Part shown: one piece after another, positions 8,030 through 17,278 of the stretch | Position numbering within the stretch: the stretch's first letter is position 1 | How the letters are laid out: each line of letters starts with the position of its first letter | Assembly: GCA_963668585.1 (NCBI GenBank) | Contig: OY764869.1 | Span: 3,100,001-3,164,000, forward strand | Direction of reading: 5' to 3' | Length of the DNA: 64,000 nucleotides | DNA from: Bin87 sp963668585 | GTDB taxonomy: Bacteria; Chloroflexota; Dehalococcoidia; Lucifugimonadales; UBA3495 | Made by a program: the position numbers and the translations under genes | The notes under the pieces: model-generated | The model's input: only the letters and a program-made list of their open reading frames with translations | Database searches by the model: none | Told to the model about the DNA's origin: nothing

Positions 8030-9817
8030 AAGACCCAAGATTGCGGCGAATTGCGCGCCGCCCACGAAGGTTCCGCCACGACCCTGGCCGGCTGGGTGAG
8101 CCGACGTCGGGACCACGGCGGGATCATTTTTATTGATCTCCGCGACCGCTCCGGTTTCGTTCAGATCGTCCTCAATCCGGAAAACCTGTCGGCCGACGAT
8201 TATGCCACCGCCGAACGTCTGCGCTCTGAGTGGTGTATCCAGGTCGCCGGTTCCGTGCAGAAGCGCCCGGATGGTTCCGAAAACCCGGCGCTCCCCACCG
8301 GCGAGATCGAGGTGATCGTCAGCGGCATTACCGTGCTGAACCAGTCGCAAACTCCGCCCTTCTACATTACCGACGATGTTGACGCCGACGAAAGTCTGCG
8401 CCTGCGCTATCGTTACCTGGACTTGCGACGCCCCGCGATGCAGGAAAACCTGCGCCTTCGCCACCGCGCTGTCAAATATATCCGCGATTATCTTGACGAG
8501 CACGGTTTTCTCGAAATCGAAACCCCCATCCTTATCAAGAGCACTCCCGAAGGCGCTCGCGATTTCCTGGTGCCCAGCAGGATGCAGCCGGGCAATTTCT
8601 ACGCGCTGCCCCAGTCGCCGCAACAGTTGAAGCAACTGCTCATGGTCAGCGGCGTGGAACGCTATTTCCAAATCGCCCGCTGCTTCCGAGACGAAGACCT
8701 CCGCGCCGATCGGCAGCCCGAATTCACCCAGCTTGACCTGGAGATGAGCTTCGTCAGCGAGCCTGACGTACTCACGCTTATAGAGGGTCTTTACGCCGGA
8801 CTGGTCCGCGATTTGACTCCTCAGTTCAAGGTCAACTCTCCCTTCCCATACCTCACCTACGACGACGCCATGGCTCGTTACGGCAGCGACAAGCCCGACC
8901 TCCGCTACGGTTTGGAGATGGCCGACGTGAGCGATCTGGCCGCCGAAACCGAGTTCCGAGTCTTCCACGGCATACTGGAACGCGGCGGCATCATCAAGGC
9001 CATGGCGGTGCCTGGCCAGGGCACCCTGTCAGGTTCCGATATGCGGCGAATGGAAGAAACCGCAAAGGAGTTCGGAGCCGGCGGCATGAGCCACGTGCGC
9101 CTGACTGGCGAAGGCCCGCTGGAGTCGTTGGAAGAGTCCGACGCCCTCCTGTCGCCAGGATTGCGGATGCCCACCGAGTGGGTGATCCGATTGGCGCAAC
9201 GCGCCGGAGCCAGCCGAGGAGACCTGATCCTACTGATGGCCGGGCCTCCCAAACTCGCCAACCAATGGCTTGCGGCGATGCGATCCTACCTGGCTGATCG
9301 TCTTTGCCTCGCCGACCCCAACGCCTTGGCATTTGCCTTCGTAACCGACTTTCCCATGTTTGACTGGGATGAAGACGCCCAGAGGTGGGATTCGACTCAC
9401 CACCCATTCACCGCCCCGGCTTCCGGGTGCGAGTGGATGCTGGACGGCGACGATCTGTCGGCCATACCTTCGCGCGCGTACGACCTCGTGTGCAACGGGT
9501 CCGAATTGGCCAGCGGCAGCATCCGCATACACCAGCGCGAAATGCAGGAAAAGATCTTCGCCATCCTGGGGTATCAGCCTGAGCAGGTCCAGGAACGGTT
9601 CGGACACATCCTCGAAGCCTTCGATTACGGCGCTCCGCCCCATGGAGGGATTGCCCCGGGCATCGACCGCCTCGTCGCCATTCTCGCGGGCGCCGATTCC
9701 CTCCGGGAGGTCATCGCCTTCCCCAAGACTCAGAGCGGGTCCGACCTGCTCTTCGGCGCGCCCGCGCCCGTCGATGCCAACCAACTGCGCGACCTGTCTA
9801 TCCGCGTGACGGAATAG
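8027..9817 (+). CDS. aspS: Aspartyl-tRNA synthetase (bacterial type)
   Basis: Class II synthetase charging tRNA-Asp, possibly also tRNA-Asn if no AsnRS exists. From CTG 8027 it has 596 residues, close to the bacterial norm of about 590. The start M-K-T-Q-D-C-G-E-L-R aligns by eye with the E. coli AspRS N-terminus. In order: OB-fold anticodon domain (about 1-110), class II core with motif 2 (ARCFRDEDLRADRQPEFTQ), the bacterial GAD insertion (about 290-420), and motif 3 (GGIAPGIDRLVAI). Initiation at CTG is the unusual feature; an ideal AGGAG site supports it. The frame is open further upstream through the previous gene, but that stretch bears no resemblance to AspRS. Confidence 0.95.
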   Translation: MKTQDCGELRAAHEGSATTLAGWVSRRRDHGGIIFIDLRDRSGFVQIVLNPENLSADDYATAERLRSEWCIQVAGSVQKRPDGSENPALPTGEIEVIVSGITVLNQSQTPPFYITDDVDADESLRLRYRYLDLRRPAMQENLRLRHRAVKYIRDYLDEHGFLEIETPILIKSTPEGARDFLVPSRMQPGNFYALPQSPQQLKQLLMVSGVERYFQIARCFRDEDLRADRQPEFTQLDLEMSFVSEPDVLTLIEGLYAGLVRDLTPQFKVNSPFPYLTYDDAMARYGSDKPDLRYGLEMADVSDLAAETEFRVFHGILERGGIIKAMAVPGQGTLSGSDMRRMEETAKEFGAGGMSHVRLTGEGPLESLEESDALLSPGLRMPTEWVIRLAQRAGASRGDLILLMAGPPKLANQWLAAMRSYLADRLCLADPNALAFAFVTDFPMFDWDEDAQRWDSTHHPFTAPASGCEWMLDGDDLSAIPSRAYDLVCNGSELASGSIRIHQREMQEKIFAILGYQPEQVQERFGHILEAFDYGAPPHGGIAPGIDRLVAILAGADSLREVIAFPKTQSGSDLLFGAPAPVDANQLRDLSIRVTE

Positions 9818-9829
9818 AGGAGACACACC

Positions 9830-11017
9830 ATGACCCAGTTCAATTACGACAGTCTGTTCGCGGACAACGCCCCGATCACCACCAGGGGAGCGAATCGCAA
9901 CGCCAAGTATGATTTCGCAGTGGCTTATCCCGACCCTGATACCCTCCCGCTGGAAGGATTGGTCGAGTCCCTGCGCGTCGCTCTCGAACGGGAGGGTCGC
10001 GATCTGGCCTACTACCCCGTCGCCGCCGGGTACCCGCCCCTTCGCGAGTTGATCGCCGACAAACTCCGCCGCGACCGGGAAATGGACGTGTCCGCCGAAG
10101 ACATCATCCTGACTTCCGGGTCCGGCGAAGCCATCAATATGCTCATCCAGGCCCTCACGAATCCCGGTGATGTGCTGCTCACGGAAGAGTACGTATATCT
10201 CGGCACCATGCGCCAGATGCGTCTCTGGGGCGCGGAGGTTGTGGGCGTCAAGTGCGACGAGAACGGCCTGATTCCTGAGTCGCTCGACGAGACCATCCGC
10301 GCGCAGACGGCCGCCGGCAAGCGCGTCAAGTTCCTGTACACCATCCCCACCTTCCAGAACCCCCTGGGCTGGACCATGACGCTGGAACGACGCCAGCGCA
10401 CCCTGGAAATCTGCCAGAGCCACGGCGTGCCCGTGCTGGAAGACGATTGCTACGTTGACCTGCGCTTTGAGGGCGAAGACGTTACGTCGATGGCCAGCAT
10501 GGATGACAGCGGCCAGGTGCTGTACGTCGGTTCGATGTCAAAAATCATCGCTCCCGGCGTCCGCATGGGCTACATGGTCGCGCCCGAAATCGTCCGACAA
10601 CGCGCCCTGAGCTTCAAATCGGGCGGAGCCAACCAGTTCGCCGCCCTCGCCATCGAGGAATACCTGCGCAACCACATGTACGACCACATCGACGAGGAGA
10701 ACCAGGCCCTCCGCGTCAAACGCGACGCCATGCTGGCCGCCCTCGGCGAGCACTTCGGCAACCGCGCCACCTGGTCCCGGCCGGAAGGCGGGCTGTATGT
10801 CTGGATGACCATGCCCGAAGGCACCGACTTGGCGGGTTTCCAGGAACAGTCATTCCGGGAAGGTGTCGGCTACTACAACGGGAGCATGTTCTCCCCCGAG
10901 GGTAACGGCGCCAACATGGCCCGCCTGTGCTTCGGCCACCCCACTGCGGAAACGGTCTCCGAAGGCATCGCGGAACTCGCCAGCATTTTCGAGCGCAACG
11001 GCATTTTCTCAGGCTGA
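9830..11017 (+). CDS. PLP-dependent class I/II aminotransferase (LysN/Aro8-like)
   Basis: Fold-type I aminotransferase of 395 residues that transfers an amino group between an amino acid and a 2-oxo acid. The cofactor lysine is Lys238 in GSMSKIIAPGVRMGY, a pattern typical of the 2-aminoadipate/aromatic aminotransferase (MocR-like catalytic domain) group. The phosphate- and ring-binding regions (TSGSGEAINM, TIPTFQNPLG) are present. ATG 9830 follows GAGGAGA closely and lies 12 bp after aspS, so it is probably in the same operon. There is no DNA-binding domain, so it is an enzyme and not a MocR regulator. The substrate is not determinable. Confidence 0.88.
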   Translation: MTQFNYDSLFADNAPITTRGANRNAKYDFAVAYPDPDTLPLEGLVESLRVALEREGRDLAYYPVAAGYPPLRELIADKLRRDREMDVSAEDIILTSGSGEAINMLIQALTNPGDVLLTEEYVYLGTMRQMRLWGAEVVGVKCDENGLIPESLDETIRAQTAAGKRVKFLYTIPTFQNPLGWTMTLERRQRTLEICQSHGVPVLEDDCYVDLRFEGEDVTSMASMDDSGQVLYVGSMSKIIAPGVRMGYMVAPEIVRQRALSFKSGGANQFAALAIEEYLRNHMYDHIDEENQALRVKRDAMLAALGEHFGNRATWSRPEGGLYVWMTMPEGTDLAGFQEQSFREGVGYYNGSMFSPEGNGANMARLCFGHPTAETVSEGIAELASIFERNGIFSG

Positions 11018-11096
11018 TGTCGCTGTACCCACCTGTGACGGGTCGGGGCGAAGTTCAAACCCTGACCCAAATTTCCTGACAAACACAAAAATCAAT

Positions 11097-11126
11097 GGGG
11101 GCGACTCGAAAGTCGCCCCCGCTTTT
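11097..11126. terminator. Bidirectional hairpin terminator between convergent genes
   Basis: GGGGGCGACT (11097-11106) pairs perfectly with AGTCGCCCCC (11111-11120) around CGAA and is followed by GCTTTT. On the other strand the stem leads into a T-rich stretch, matching the convergent aminotransferase and aldolase/phosphatase genes. Confidence 0.85.
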
Positions 11127-11150
11127 GTGGACGTATGTTGCCAGCCGAGC

Positions 11151-12326
11151 CTAGTCGTTGTCGCCGGTGACCATGGCCTCTGCCGGTTGGTGCCCGTTGG
11201 CCCGAATGGCGAACCGGTCCACCAGGTCTCCGATGCTCTGCCGGAAACCGGAATACTCCAACTCGCCGTAGGGCAGCATGGCCGCTCCGGACCAGCCCTG
11301 CGAGCGCATCGCGATACCCTTCTCCTGAGCCAACTGTCGAGTGTAATCCCAGGCCGGGTTGTCGAAAAAGTCGGTATGGGATTCCGCGAACTTGCCTTCT
11401 CCATTGATGCTGAATCCTACGCACGAAACCAGCGGAAGGCAGTACATACCGGTCACCGCCGTATTGATTGGCACCGGCATGAGCGGCATGACGTGCGAAC
11501 CGCGGGCGTCACCGCCAATGTAGTGCGCCTTGGTGTACGGAGAAATCAGTTCTTCGGGCGCCGGGAAGATGCCCTGGTTCCTGACCACGGCCACCGGGTC
11601 GTCTTTCCCCGTGTAGCTGCCCGCGATGTTGTGCAGGCGAGTCGCGGAGATCGCGGCGGCGGTCTGGCCACAATACCGCGATGTGATGCTCTCGATGGCA
11701 AACCGTTCGTTGTCCCGCAGCAGCACGGTGATCTTGTAATAATCCTCGGGCGCGTTCAGCGATATGATGCTGTCGCCGTCGGTGTTGTCCATGTCGATGA
11801 TGTTGAAGGTGAAGCCGTCGCCCAAACGCGGCAGCATCAGCCCCGCGCAATACATCGGGTCGGCGAATCCCAGGAACGTGGGCAGATTGTACGCGCCCGG
11901 CCCGCACTTGTCGGCGGCCAGCACAAAGAAGGATTCAGCGGGGCGCAACGGATTCGTCTTGATCGGATCGTGATCGAACGTGATCTCGGCGACCGCCGGT
12001 CCAGCGCCCCGGATGTTTCCCGAAGGGGCATCAACCAGGAGGTCCTGTCCGGCCCCGTAAAGGCCGTACTGCCGTGCAATCTCCGTCGCTTCAAGGAAGG
12101 CATTCCAGGCGAATTGATGCACCGCCTCGTCGTTATCTCCCCTGGTGTGGGTGCTGGTGATGCAGATGTCATCGCCCGTATGACCAACGTAAGCGTCAAT
12201 CAGCAATCCATCGCGGATCGCACGATCAACAGCCGCGTGAACCGTTTCCATCATTCGATCCGACGGCTTGGTGTGGCCGCCGATTGAACCAACGTCCGCC
12301 TTGAGCACGGAAATCGTCAAATCCAT
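11151..12326 (-). CDS. fbp: Fructose-1,6-bisphosphate aldolase/phosphatase, archaeal type (class V)
   Basis: Bifunctional gluconeogenic enzyme that condenses triose phosphates and then dephosphorylates the product to fructose 6-phosphate. The 391-residue protein starts MDLTISVLKADVGSIGGH, the metal-binding N-terminus of the family. It keeps the acidic metal ligands (HTGDD, DMDNTDGD). Its YTGK segment gives Tyr238 and Lys241, matching the spacing of the archaeal Schiff-base Tyr/Lys pair. The family is known from archaea and deep-branching bacteria. The gene is single and minus-strand, with its own predicted promoter at 12414-12443, and ends at a shared bidirectional terminator. Confidence 0.93.
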   Translation of the reverse strand: MDLTISVLKADVGSIGGHTKPSDRMMETVHAAVDRAIRDGLLIDAYVGHTGDDICITSTHTRGDNDEAVHQFAWNAFLEATEIARQYGLYGAGQDLLVDAPSGNIRGAGPAVAEITFDHDPIKTNPLRPAESFFVLAADKCGPGAYNLPTFLGFADPMYCAGLMLPRLGDGFTFNIIDMDNTDGDSIISLNAPEDYYKITVLLRDNERFAIESITSRYCGQTAAAISATRLHNIAGSYTGKDDPVAVVRNQGIFPAPEELISPYTKAHYIGGDARGSHVMPLMPVPINTAVTGMYCLPLVSCVGFSINGEGKFAESHTDFFDNPAWDYTRQLAQEKGIAMRSQGWSGAAMLPYGELEYSGFRQSIGDLVDRFAIRANGHQPAEAMVTGDND

Positions 12327-12413
12327 CTGAATTCTCCCTGTGATCGCATCGTCTCTCCCGCTTGGTAGGGAGATGCGCCGCTACGTTGCTGTAACTGCTA
12401 AATTGCCAATGGT

Positions 12414-12443
12414 ACGATAGCATCGCCGCTCTGACACTGTCAA
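12414..12443 (-). promoter_or_regulatory. Predicted promoter of the aldolase/phosphatase gene
   Basis: On the minus strand TTGACA (12443-12438) is separated by 18 bp from TATCGT (12419-12414), which is also preceded by an extended-minus-10 TGC. The leader would be about 80 nt. Confidence 0.5.
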
Positions 12444-12533
12444 TTTGAACCTCAGCCGCCGGCCCTGCATTTGACCCTCCCGCCGCCAGCGTTGGCCGCT
12501 CATATATTACATTGCCGGGAGACTCGGCGAACC

Positions 12534-14450
12534 CTAAACCAGCGCCGTCGCGCCTTGAGCGGGGACGCTCAGCGTGAACTCCGTATATTCTCCATATTCG
12601 GTTTGCACCGTCAGGTCTCCACCGGCGCGCCGAGCAACGTCGGCGGAAATCGAAAGTCCCAGTCCCGCTCCCAGAGCGCCCTCGCGTGTGGTGAAGAACG
12701 GATTGAAAATGTGACCCAGAGTATCGTCGTCGATGCCGGTGCCGTTATCCCTGACCCGAACTTCGATCATGTTATTGACCCGTTCGCTGGTAACGATCAA
12801 CTGCGGTTCGTAGTCGTCGCCGGAGGTTTCGCGTTTCGCACGCATGGCGTAGCAGGCGTTGGACACCATGTTCACCAACGCCTCGCTGAAGTCCTGGCCT
12901 ACCACCGGCACCGGCCCCAATGAGTCATCCAGTTGGAACGCTGCCTCCACCTCGAAGTCCTGCCATTCCGCACGGAACGCGTCGCAGCCAACCTGGACCG
13001 CCCGCCGTACCAGCGGGTTCAGGTCGGTGGGAACCGGATCCCCGCCAACCACGCCCAGGCCACGCATCCGCTCCACGATCGCCAGAGCGCGCCCGCCGTT
13101 GGACTGCACCCGTTCCAGGCTGGTGGTCAGTTCCTCGGTGATGTCGTCCAGCATCGCCGCGTCCTCCGCGCTCATGTCGTCCCGGTAATTCCGCAGCATA
13201 TCGGATAGTTCGCCATAAAGCTCCTGGGAACCCTCGGAGAAGTTCTTGACGAAGTTCAGCGGGTTGCTGATTTCGTGGGCCACGCCGGATACCAGTTCGC
13301 CCAGCGCGGCCAACTTCTCCTGCGCCACCAGGCGGTCCTGCATGCGTTGCAGTTCGTTGTTGGCCTCCCGCAGTTCCCCGTACAGTTGCTCAACAAGGTT
13401 CAGCCGCTGGACTTCCAGCGCCTGCTGACGGAAAACCTCCAGCGCATCCGCCAGTTCACCGATCTCGTCGCGGCCAACCTCCGGCACCGGAGTCTCCAAA
13501 TCCCCGGCGGCCATGCCGCGCATCCGATCCGACAGGCGGGATAATCGCCGGACCAGACCATTGCCCACCCACAGCCAGGCCACCATGGTAGCGCCCACCA
13601 CGCTGACCACGCTGATCACGGCCAACAGGATGCGGCCCTGGTCAAAGCTCCGCAACGCGGCGTCAAGCACTGACGATGATTCTGCGCGCGCCGCGTCGAG
13701 GAGTTGGGCGATCTCTTCGTGCAGGATGGCATCGGATTCGTGGAACGCCACCGCCAACTGATCCGCCCGGTTCTGCAACGCCAGTTGCTGGCCCCTGACC
13801 GTAAATACTCCATCGCCTTCCGCCAGCGCCAACACCGCAGGATCAACGTCGCCGCCCCTGGTCAGGGTCGCCAGGTCGTCCCACAGACTCTCCAGCGCCG
13901 CATCATCCGGGGCACGCTGGACATTGTGCAGCACCTCCACCGCATCCAGCGACGCTGCGTTGGAAATACTCAACGCGTGCAACTGCGCCCGCAGGCCGTT
14001 GGCGACTTCGTTGGCTTGATTGATCTCATCACGGTTCATGCCCAGATTGCTGATCGCGTCAGCCACATCAAACGCGCCATCGTGAATGGCCGTCGAGTGA
14101 ACCTGCAACGCTGGCACGCCATTGACCCGGACCAACGCTGTCTGCATCCGAGCCAGCGAATCGTCAAGCGAACCACCCAGCGGGGCCGAACTGGCAACCT
14201 CTGTCCCATCGCCCGAATCGACCAGCAGGCTGGTCCCCAAATGGCGCAATCCGTCTGCTTCGCGGGCCGCCGCCCACGACGCCTCCAATACCGGCACCGA
14301 CTCCGACTGCACCCTGTGATTCAGATCGCCGCTGCGCTCGAAATAATAGATTCCAACCGCGCTGGACACCAGCGTCAGGATTACGGCAACGCCGAGGGCC
14401 GCGTACAGGCGAGTGCCAATGCGCCGCCATGGATTTGAAAAAGCGCCCAT
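12534..14450 (-). CDS. Membrane sensor histidine kinase with HAMP domain
   Basis: A 638-residue two-component kinase. Membrane segment 1 (about 16-36) is followed by a helical extracytoplasmic sensor (37-273), membrane segment 2 (274-296), HAMP (297-350) and a coiled coil. The dimerisation domain has phospho-acceptor His392 in SGVAHEISNPLNF. The ATPase domain shows the N-box (NMVSNACYAM), G1 (RDNGTGID), F-box (IFNPFFTTRE) and G2 (GAGLGLSI). The helical sensor resembles four-helix-bundle ligand sensors, but no ligand can be named. No response regulator gene adjoins it; the nearest regulator is 15 kb away (29404-30078). It is flanked by tRNA genes on the same strand. Confidence 0.92.
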   Translation of the reverse strand: MGAFSNPWRRIGTRLYAALGVAVILTLVSSAVGIYYFERSGDLNHRVQSESVPVLEASWAAAREADGLRHLGTSLLVDSGDGTEVASSAPLGGSLDDSLARMQTALVRVNGVPALQVHSTAIHDGAFDVADAISNLGMNRDEINQANEVANGLRAQLHALSISNAASLDAVEVLHNVQRAPDDAALESLWDDLATLTRGGDVDPAVLALAEGDGVFTVRGQQLALQNRADQLAVAFHESDAILHEEIAQLLDAARAESSSVLDAALRSFDQGRILLAVISVVSVVGATMVAWLWVGNGLVRRLSRLSDRMRGMAAGDLETPVPEVGRDEIGELADALEVFRQQALEVQRLNLVEQLYGELREANNELQRMQDRLVAQEKLAALGELVSGVAHEISNPLNFVKNFSEGSQELYGELSDMLRNYRDDMSAEDAAMLDDITEELTTSLERVQSNGGRALAIVERMRGLGVVGGDPVPTDLNPLVRRAVQVGCDAFRAEWQDFEVEAAFQLDDSLGPVPVVGQDFSEALVNMVSNACYAMRAKRETSGDDYEPQLIVTSERVNNMIEVRVRDNGTGIDDDTLGHIFNPFFTTREGALGAGLGLSISADVARRAGGDLTVQTEYGEYTEFTLSVPAQGATALV

Positions 14451-14582
14451 ATCAGGAAACTCCGGTTCAGTCCTCAGACCCCGCCGGCGCGGGCAGCAAT
14501 GGGCCCGATCGGCGGATCATTTGGAAATTAGCCCAAACCGACGGGAACGCGCCCACGTTGCGGTTCACCGATTTCAATCAAA

Positions 14583-14667
14583 TGGTGGGGAAGGTGAGAC
14601 TCGAACTCACACGCCCAAGGGCACATGATCCTAAGTCATGCTCGTCTGCCAATTCCGACACTTCCCC
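14583..14667 (-). tRNA. tRNA-Leu (anticodon TAG)
   Basis: The minus-strand acceptor stem GGGGAAG/CTTCCCC, anticodon stem CATGA/TCATG with loop CTTAGGA (anticodon TAG), a long variable arm and T-arm GAGTTCGAGTCTC give an 85-nt class II tRNA. The discriminator is A and CCA is encoded at 14585-14583. Confidence 0.95.
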
Positions 14668-14717
14668 GTGGGCTGGAGCCGATTCCAACATACCGGCGGC
14701 GGGACCGGTTCGGGAGA

Positions 14718-14793
14718 TGGTGACCCGCCTCGGGGTCGAACCGAGAACCTGCTGATTAAGAGTCAGCTGCTCTGCCAGTTGAGCTAGCGGGCC
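14718..14793 (-). tRNA. tRNA-Lys (anticodon CTT)
   Basis: The minus-strand acceptor stem GGCCCGC pairs with GCGGGTC (one G-T pair). The anticodon stem GCTGA/TCAGC encloses loop CTCTTAA, giving anticodon CTT. The T-arm GGTTCGACCC is canonical, the discriminator is A and CCA is encoded. It lies 50 bp upstream of tRNA-Leu on the same strand. Confidence 0.95.
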
Positions 14794-15286
14794 ACAAAAC
14801 GGCGCGATTTACGCAGAATACAGGCTATCAACATCGGTTTTGAGTGTCAAGAAACGGTCGCCATTTCACATCGTTTTCGACTGCTCCCATCGCCTATCCA
14901 ATTAGCCCTCCGGTCAGCATCAGCCTGTCGTCCGGTACCCCTCAATACCATCCCTTTCATTCCCGACCGGGATCACAGCGCTGAGATAAACGACTGCGAA
15001 CGGGTCGCGCATTCCTACCAAAGAGCATTCGATTACCGCCGGCCGGCCTCCAATCCCGCCATCCTGCGCCAGCCGAGGGACAATGCATAGCGCGTGGACG
15101 TGCAGTCGGCATCGGGAAAGCGGCCATCACGCTCTCTCCCCAACAGATATGGGACTGCTCCTGGAAATCAACCATGGTCCAAACCGTGCGAGTCTCATTC
15201 CTGGAGGCGGCGTCCATCGAGGCGGCGTCCATCTCCGAACCTAACGGTTACGGTCTTTCCATCGCCAGTGCGACTCGGATTTTAGT
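14794..15286. other. Gene-free stretch between tRNA-Lys and the zinc-ribbon/TPR gene
   Basis: No convincing coding sequence or structured RNA was recognised here. The only repeat is a 15-bp tandem duplication, GAGGCGGCGTCCATC, at 15204-15218 and 15219-15233. A 91-codon minus-strand frame spans 14957-15232 but lacks a ribosome site and any recognisable domain. A promoter follows at 15287. Confidence 0.5.
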
Positions 15287-15316
15287 TTGCCCCCTTTGAG
15301 GTAATACGGGTATAAT
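15287..15316 (+). promoter_or_regulatory. Predicted promoter of the zinc-ribbon/TPR gene
   Basis: TTGCCC (15287-15292) is separated by 18 bp from a perfect TATAAT (15311-15316). The transcript would begin near 15323, about 25 nt before ATG 15347. Confidence 0.6.
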
Positions 15317-15346
15317 ATTCTTGACTCCAACGGATCCCGGGTAGGT

Positions 15347-16114
15347 ATGGACGTAATTTTACAAATACTTTCGGTTCTGTTCGTTGTTTTGTGGACTGCC
15401 CGCCTCGCATCCAAGAAGCGCCGCAACATCCTGGTATGGGCTGGCGCGGCGGCGTTGCCGGCTATCGCGGTTGCAATGATAGACGCACTGCCGGAAGCGG
15501 TAACCATCTTGTGCATGGCGCCAATGGTGGCCCTCGTTTTCATCCCCTCCCGGCAACCCGAAGGCGTGGAAAACGATCTGGACAGCACGATTCACTGTCC
15601 CCGTTGTCAACACACACACGAACCGGGCCCGAATTTCTGCACCAATTGCGGCTGGGAAATCAGCCGCCCCTACGCCACTGATGAGGCCGTCGACACGGCC
15701 GGACAGCAACCCGATCCGGTGATGGCGTCGTCCGCTGAGGATGCGTTGAGCGCTCAGTCGGTTGCCGAACCTTCCGGCTCTCCCGTGACCGCTGACCCAG
15801 TGTTGTCCTCGGAGCAGGTTGAGGAATCGGGCGTGGGCGCCGCTGCGGCCGCCACGGCGACTGTTGATCCGGGACCGGCCTTCTCCGCGGCTCCCATGAA
15901 GATCAGCAAGCCTCTGACCGCCTCTGGCATGACCGAAGCCGGCTTGACCCTGTTCAATCAGGGAAGGGTCAGGGAGGCCGTTGACCAATTCACCAAGGCT
16001 ATCGCCCTGGATCCCCGGTACCGGGAAGCATGGGCCAACCGCGCCAAAGCCTACGACCACTTGGGGTTGCGCGACAAAGCGGCCGCTGATCAGGCGCAAC
16101 TGGAAGCCATCTGA
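15347..16114 (+). CDS. Membrane protein with zinc ribbon and C-terminal TPR repeats
   Basis: A 255-residue protein of unknown function. Two hydrophobic segments (about 3-20 and 30-62) are followed by a zinc ribbon with CPRC (about 84-87) and CTNC pairs. An Ala/Ser/Glu-rich low-complexity linker (about 105-185) leads to about 60 residues of tetratricopeptide repeats (GLTLFNQGRVREAVDQFTKA, then a second, partial repeat). The plan suggests a membrane-anchored scaffold for protein partners. The ribosome site is weak (GGTAGG), but the upstream promoter and uninterrupted frame support the gene. It is monocistronic and faces fabI across a 273-bp gap in which I see nothing. Confidence 0.75.
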   Translation: MDVILQILSVLFVVLWTARLASKKRRNILVWAGAAALPAIAVAMIDALPEAVTILCMAPMVALVFIPSRQPEGVENDLDSTIHCPRCQHTHEPGPNFCTNCGWEISRPYATDEAVDTAGQQPDPVMASSAEDALSAQSVAEPSGSPVTADPVLSSEQVEESGVGAAAAATATVDPGPAFSAAPMKISKPLTASGMTEAGLTLFNQGRVREAVDQFTKAIALDPRYREAWANRAKAYDHLGLRDKAAADQAQLEAI

Positions 16115-16387
16115 GCAACATAGCGTCGCTCTTCGCAATTCGGTTCGCGCCCCCTATCCCTTCGCGCACGTCTCCGGTAGCCCGCTGAGAGGATCACCCT
16201 TCGCGCCACGGAGAAGGCCAATTTCCATCCCGGCGGCCCGAGACGACACACCGCCATTCAAGCCATCGCTTCGCGATAATGCTGACGCGGAACCGGTTCC
16301 CTTCTCTCTTGGTGTGAGATGGTTGGGCCGAGGGTCACGAATCTCCCGACAGACACGCTCTGAATGGTCGCACTCGCGCGTATCCGA

Positions 16388-17161
16388 CTAGACGGCCATT
16401 ATGTGGTATCCGGCGTCCACCGGCAGCACCGTGCCGGTCACCCCGGTTGACAGATCGCTGCCGAGAAACAACGCCGTTTTTGCGACCTCGTCGGCCGTGA
16501 TGTTGCGCTGCAATGGCGCTCGCTCAGCGTGGGCCCGCTTCATGTCCAGAAACCCGCTGATTCCCCGGGCCGCAAGGGTATCAATTGGACCCGCCGATAT
16601 CGCGTTCACCCTGATGCCATCGGCGCCGTACTCGTGGGCCAACTGCCGTACCTCGTGTTCCAGCGCGGCCTTGGCGGTTCCCATCACGTTGTACCCCGGA
16701 TACACCCTGCTGGACGCGTCAAATGTCATTGCTATCACGCTGCCGCCATCCGTCATCAAAGGCGCGGCGTGGCGAACCATGGGCAGCAATGTGAAGGCGC
16801 TGATCTCAAGCGCCAGCCGAAAACCGTCGCGCCCCGTGTCCGCCAATCGGCCGGACAGGTCATCTCGGTTGGCGAACGCGATGCTGTGAACCAGCACCGA
16901 CAGCGTTCCCATCTGCTTCCGCAGATCGTCGAAAACGCTTTCGATCTGTCCGTCCTCCGCCGCATCGCACGGCAGAATCACCGCGTCCTCCAGCGTATCC
17001 GCCAAACGCGCCACCCGATCCTTCAACCGGTCGTTTTGATAGGTCAACGCGATGCGGGCGCCGCTGTCGGCCAGGGTCTTGGCAATGGCCCATGCTATGC
17101 TGCGGTCGTTCGCAACTCCAAATATGACCGCATTGCGGCCGGTCAAATCTATCGGGTACAC
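16388..17161 (-). CDS. fabI: Enoyl-[acyl-carrier-protein] reductase (NADH), FabI type
   Basis: Last reductive step of fatty-acid elongation. The 257-residue short-chain dehydrogenase fold has the FabI-type nucleotide site GVANDRSIAWAIA and the catalytic pair Tyr157-x6-Lys164 in YNVMGTAK. That spacing separates FabI from ordinary SDRs (Tyr-x3-Lys). The start is GTG 17161, with AGGAAGAGG upstream. It is the last gene of the minus-strand group that also holds the F420 genes, but 117 bp separate it from the LLM gene, so it may be transcribed on its own. Confidence 0.95.
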   Translation of the reverse strand: MYPIDLTGRNAVIFGVANDRSIAWAIAKTLADSGARIALTYQNDRLKDRVARLADTLEDAVILPCDAAEDGQIESVFDDLRKQMGTLSVLVHSIAFANRDDLSGRLADTGRDGFRLALEISAFTLLPMVRHAAPLMTDGGSVIAMTFDASSRVYPGYNVMGTAKAALEHEVRQLAHEYGADGIRVNAISAGPIDTLAARGISGFLDMKRAHAERAPLQRNITADEVAKTALFLGSDLSTGVTGTVLPVDAGYHIMAV

Positions 17162-17278
17162 GGGACGCCTCTTCCTGTCGTGTTATTGTTCTTCCATGTT
17201 GACCCACCGTAGGGCCACATCCCTGGCCGGGCTGAGATCCGCTCGATGCATCCCGACCATCCGCGAGAACGCAAACGA

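Noticed and set aside
10863..12287. A 474-codon plus-strand frame opposite the aldolase/phosphatase
   Set aside because: It overlaps the end of the aminotransferase gene and the whole antisense of a clear enzyme. It also runs through a bidirectional terminator and has no domain.
14957..15232. A 91-codon minus-strand gene beginning with a repeated MDAAS
   Set aside because: Its start is created by the 15-bp tandem duplication. There is no ribosome site and no protein-like pattern.
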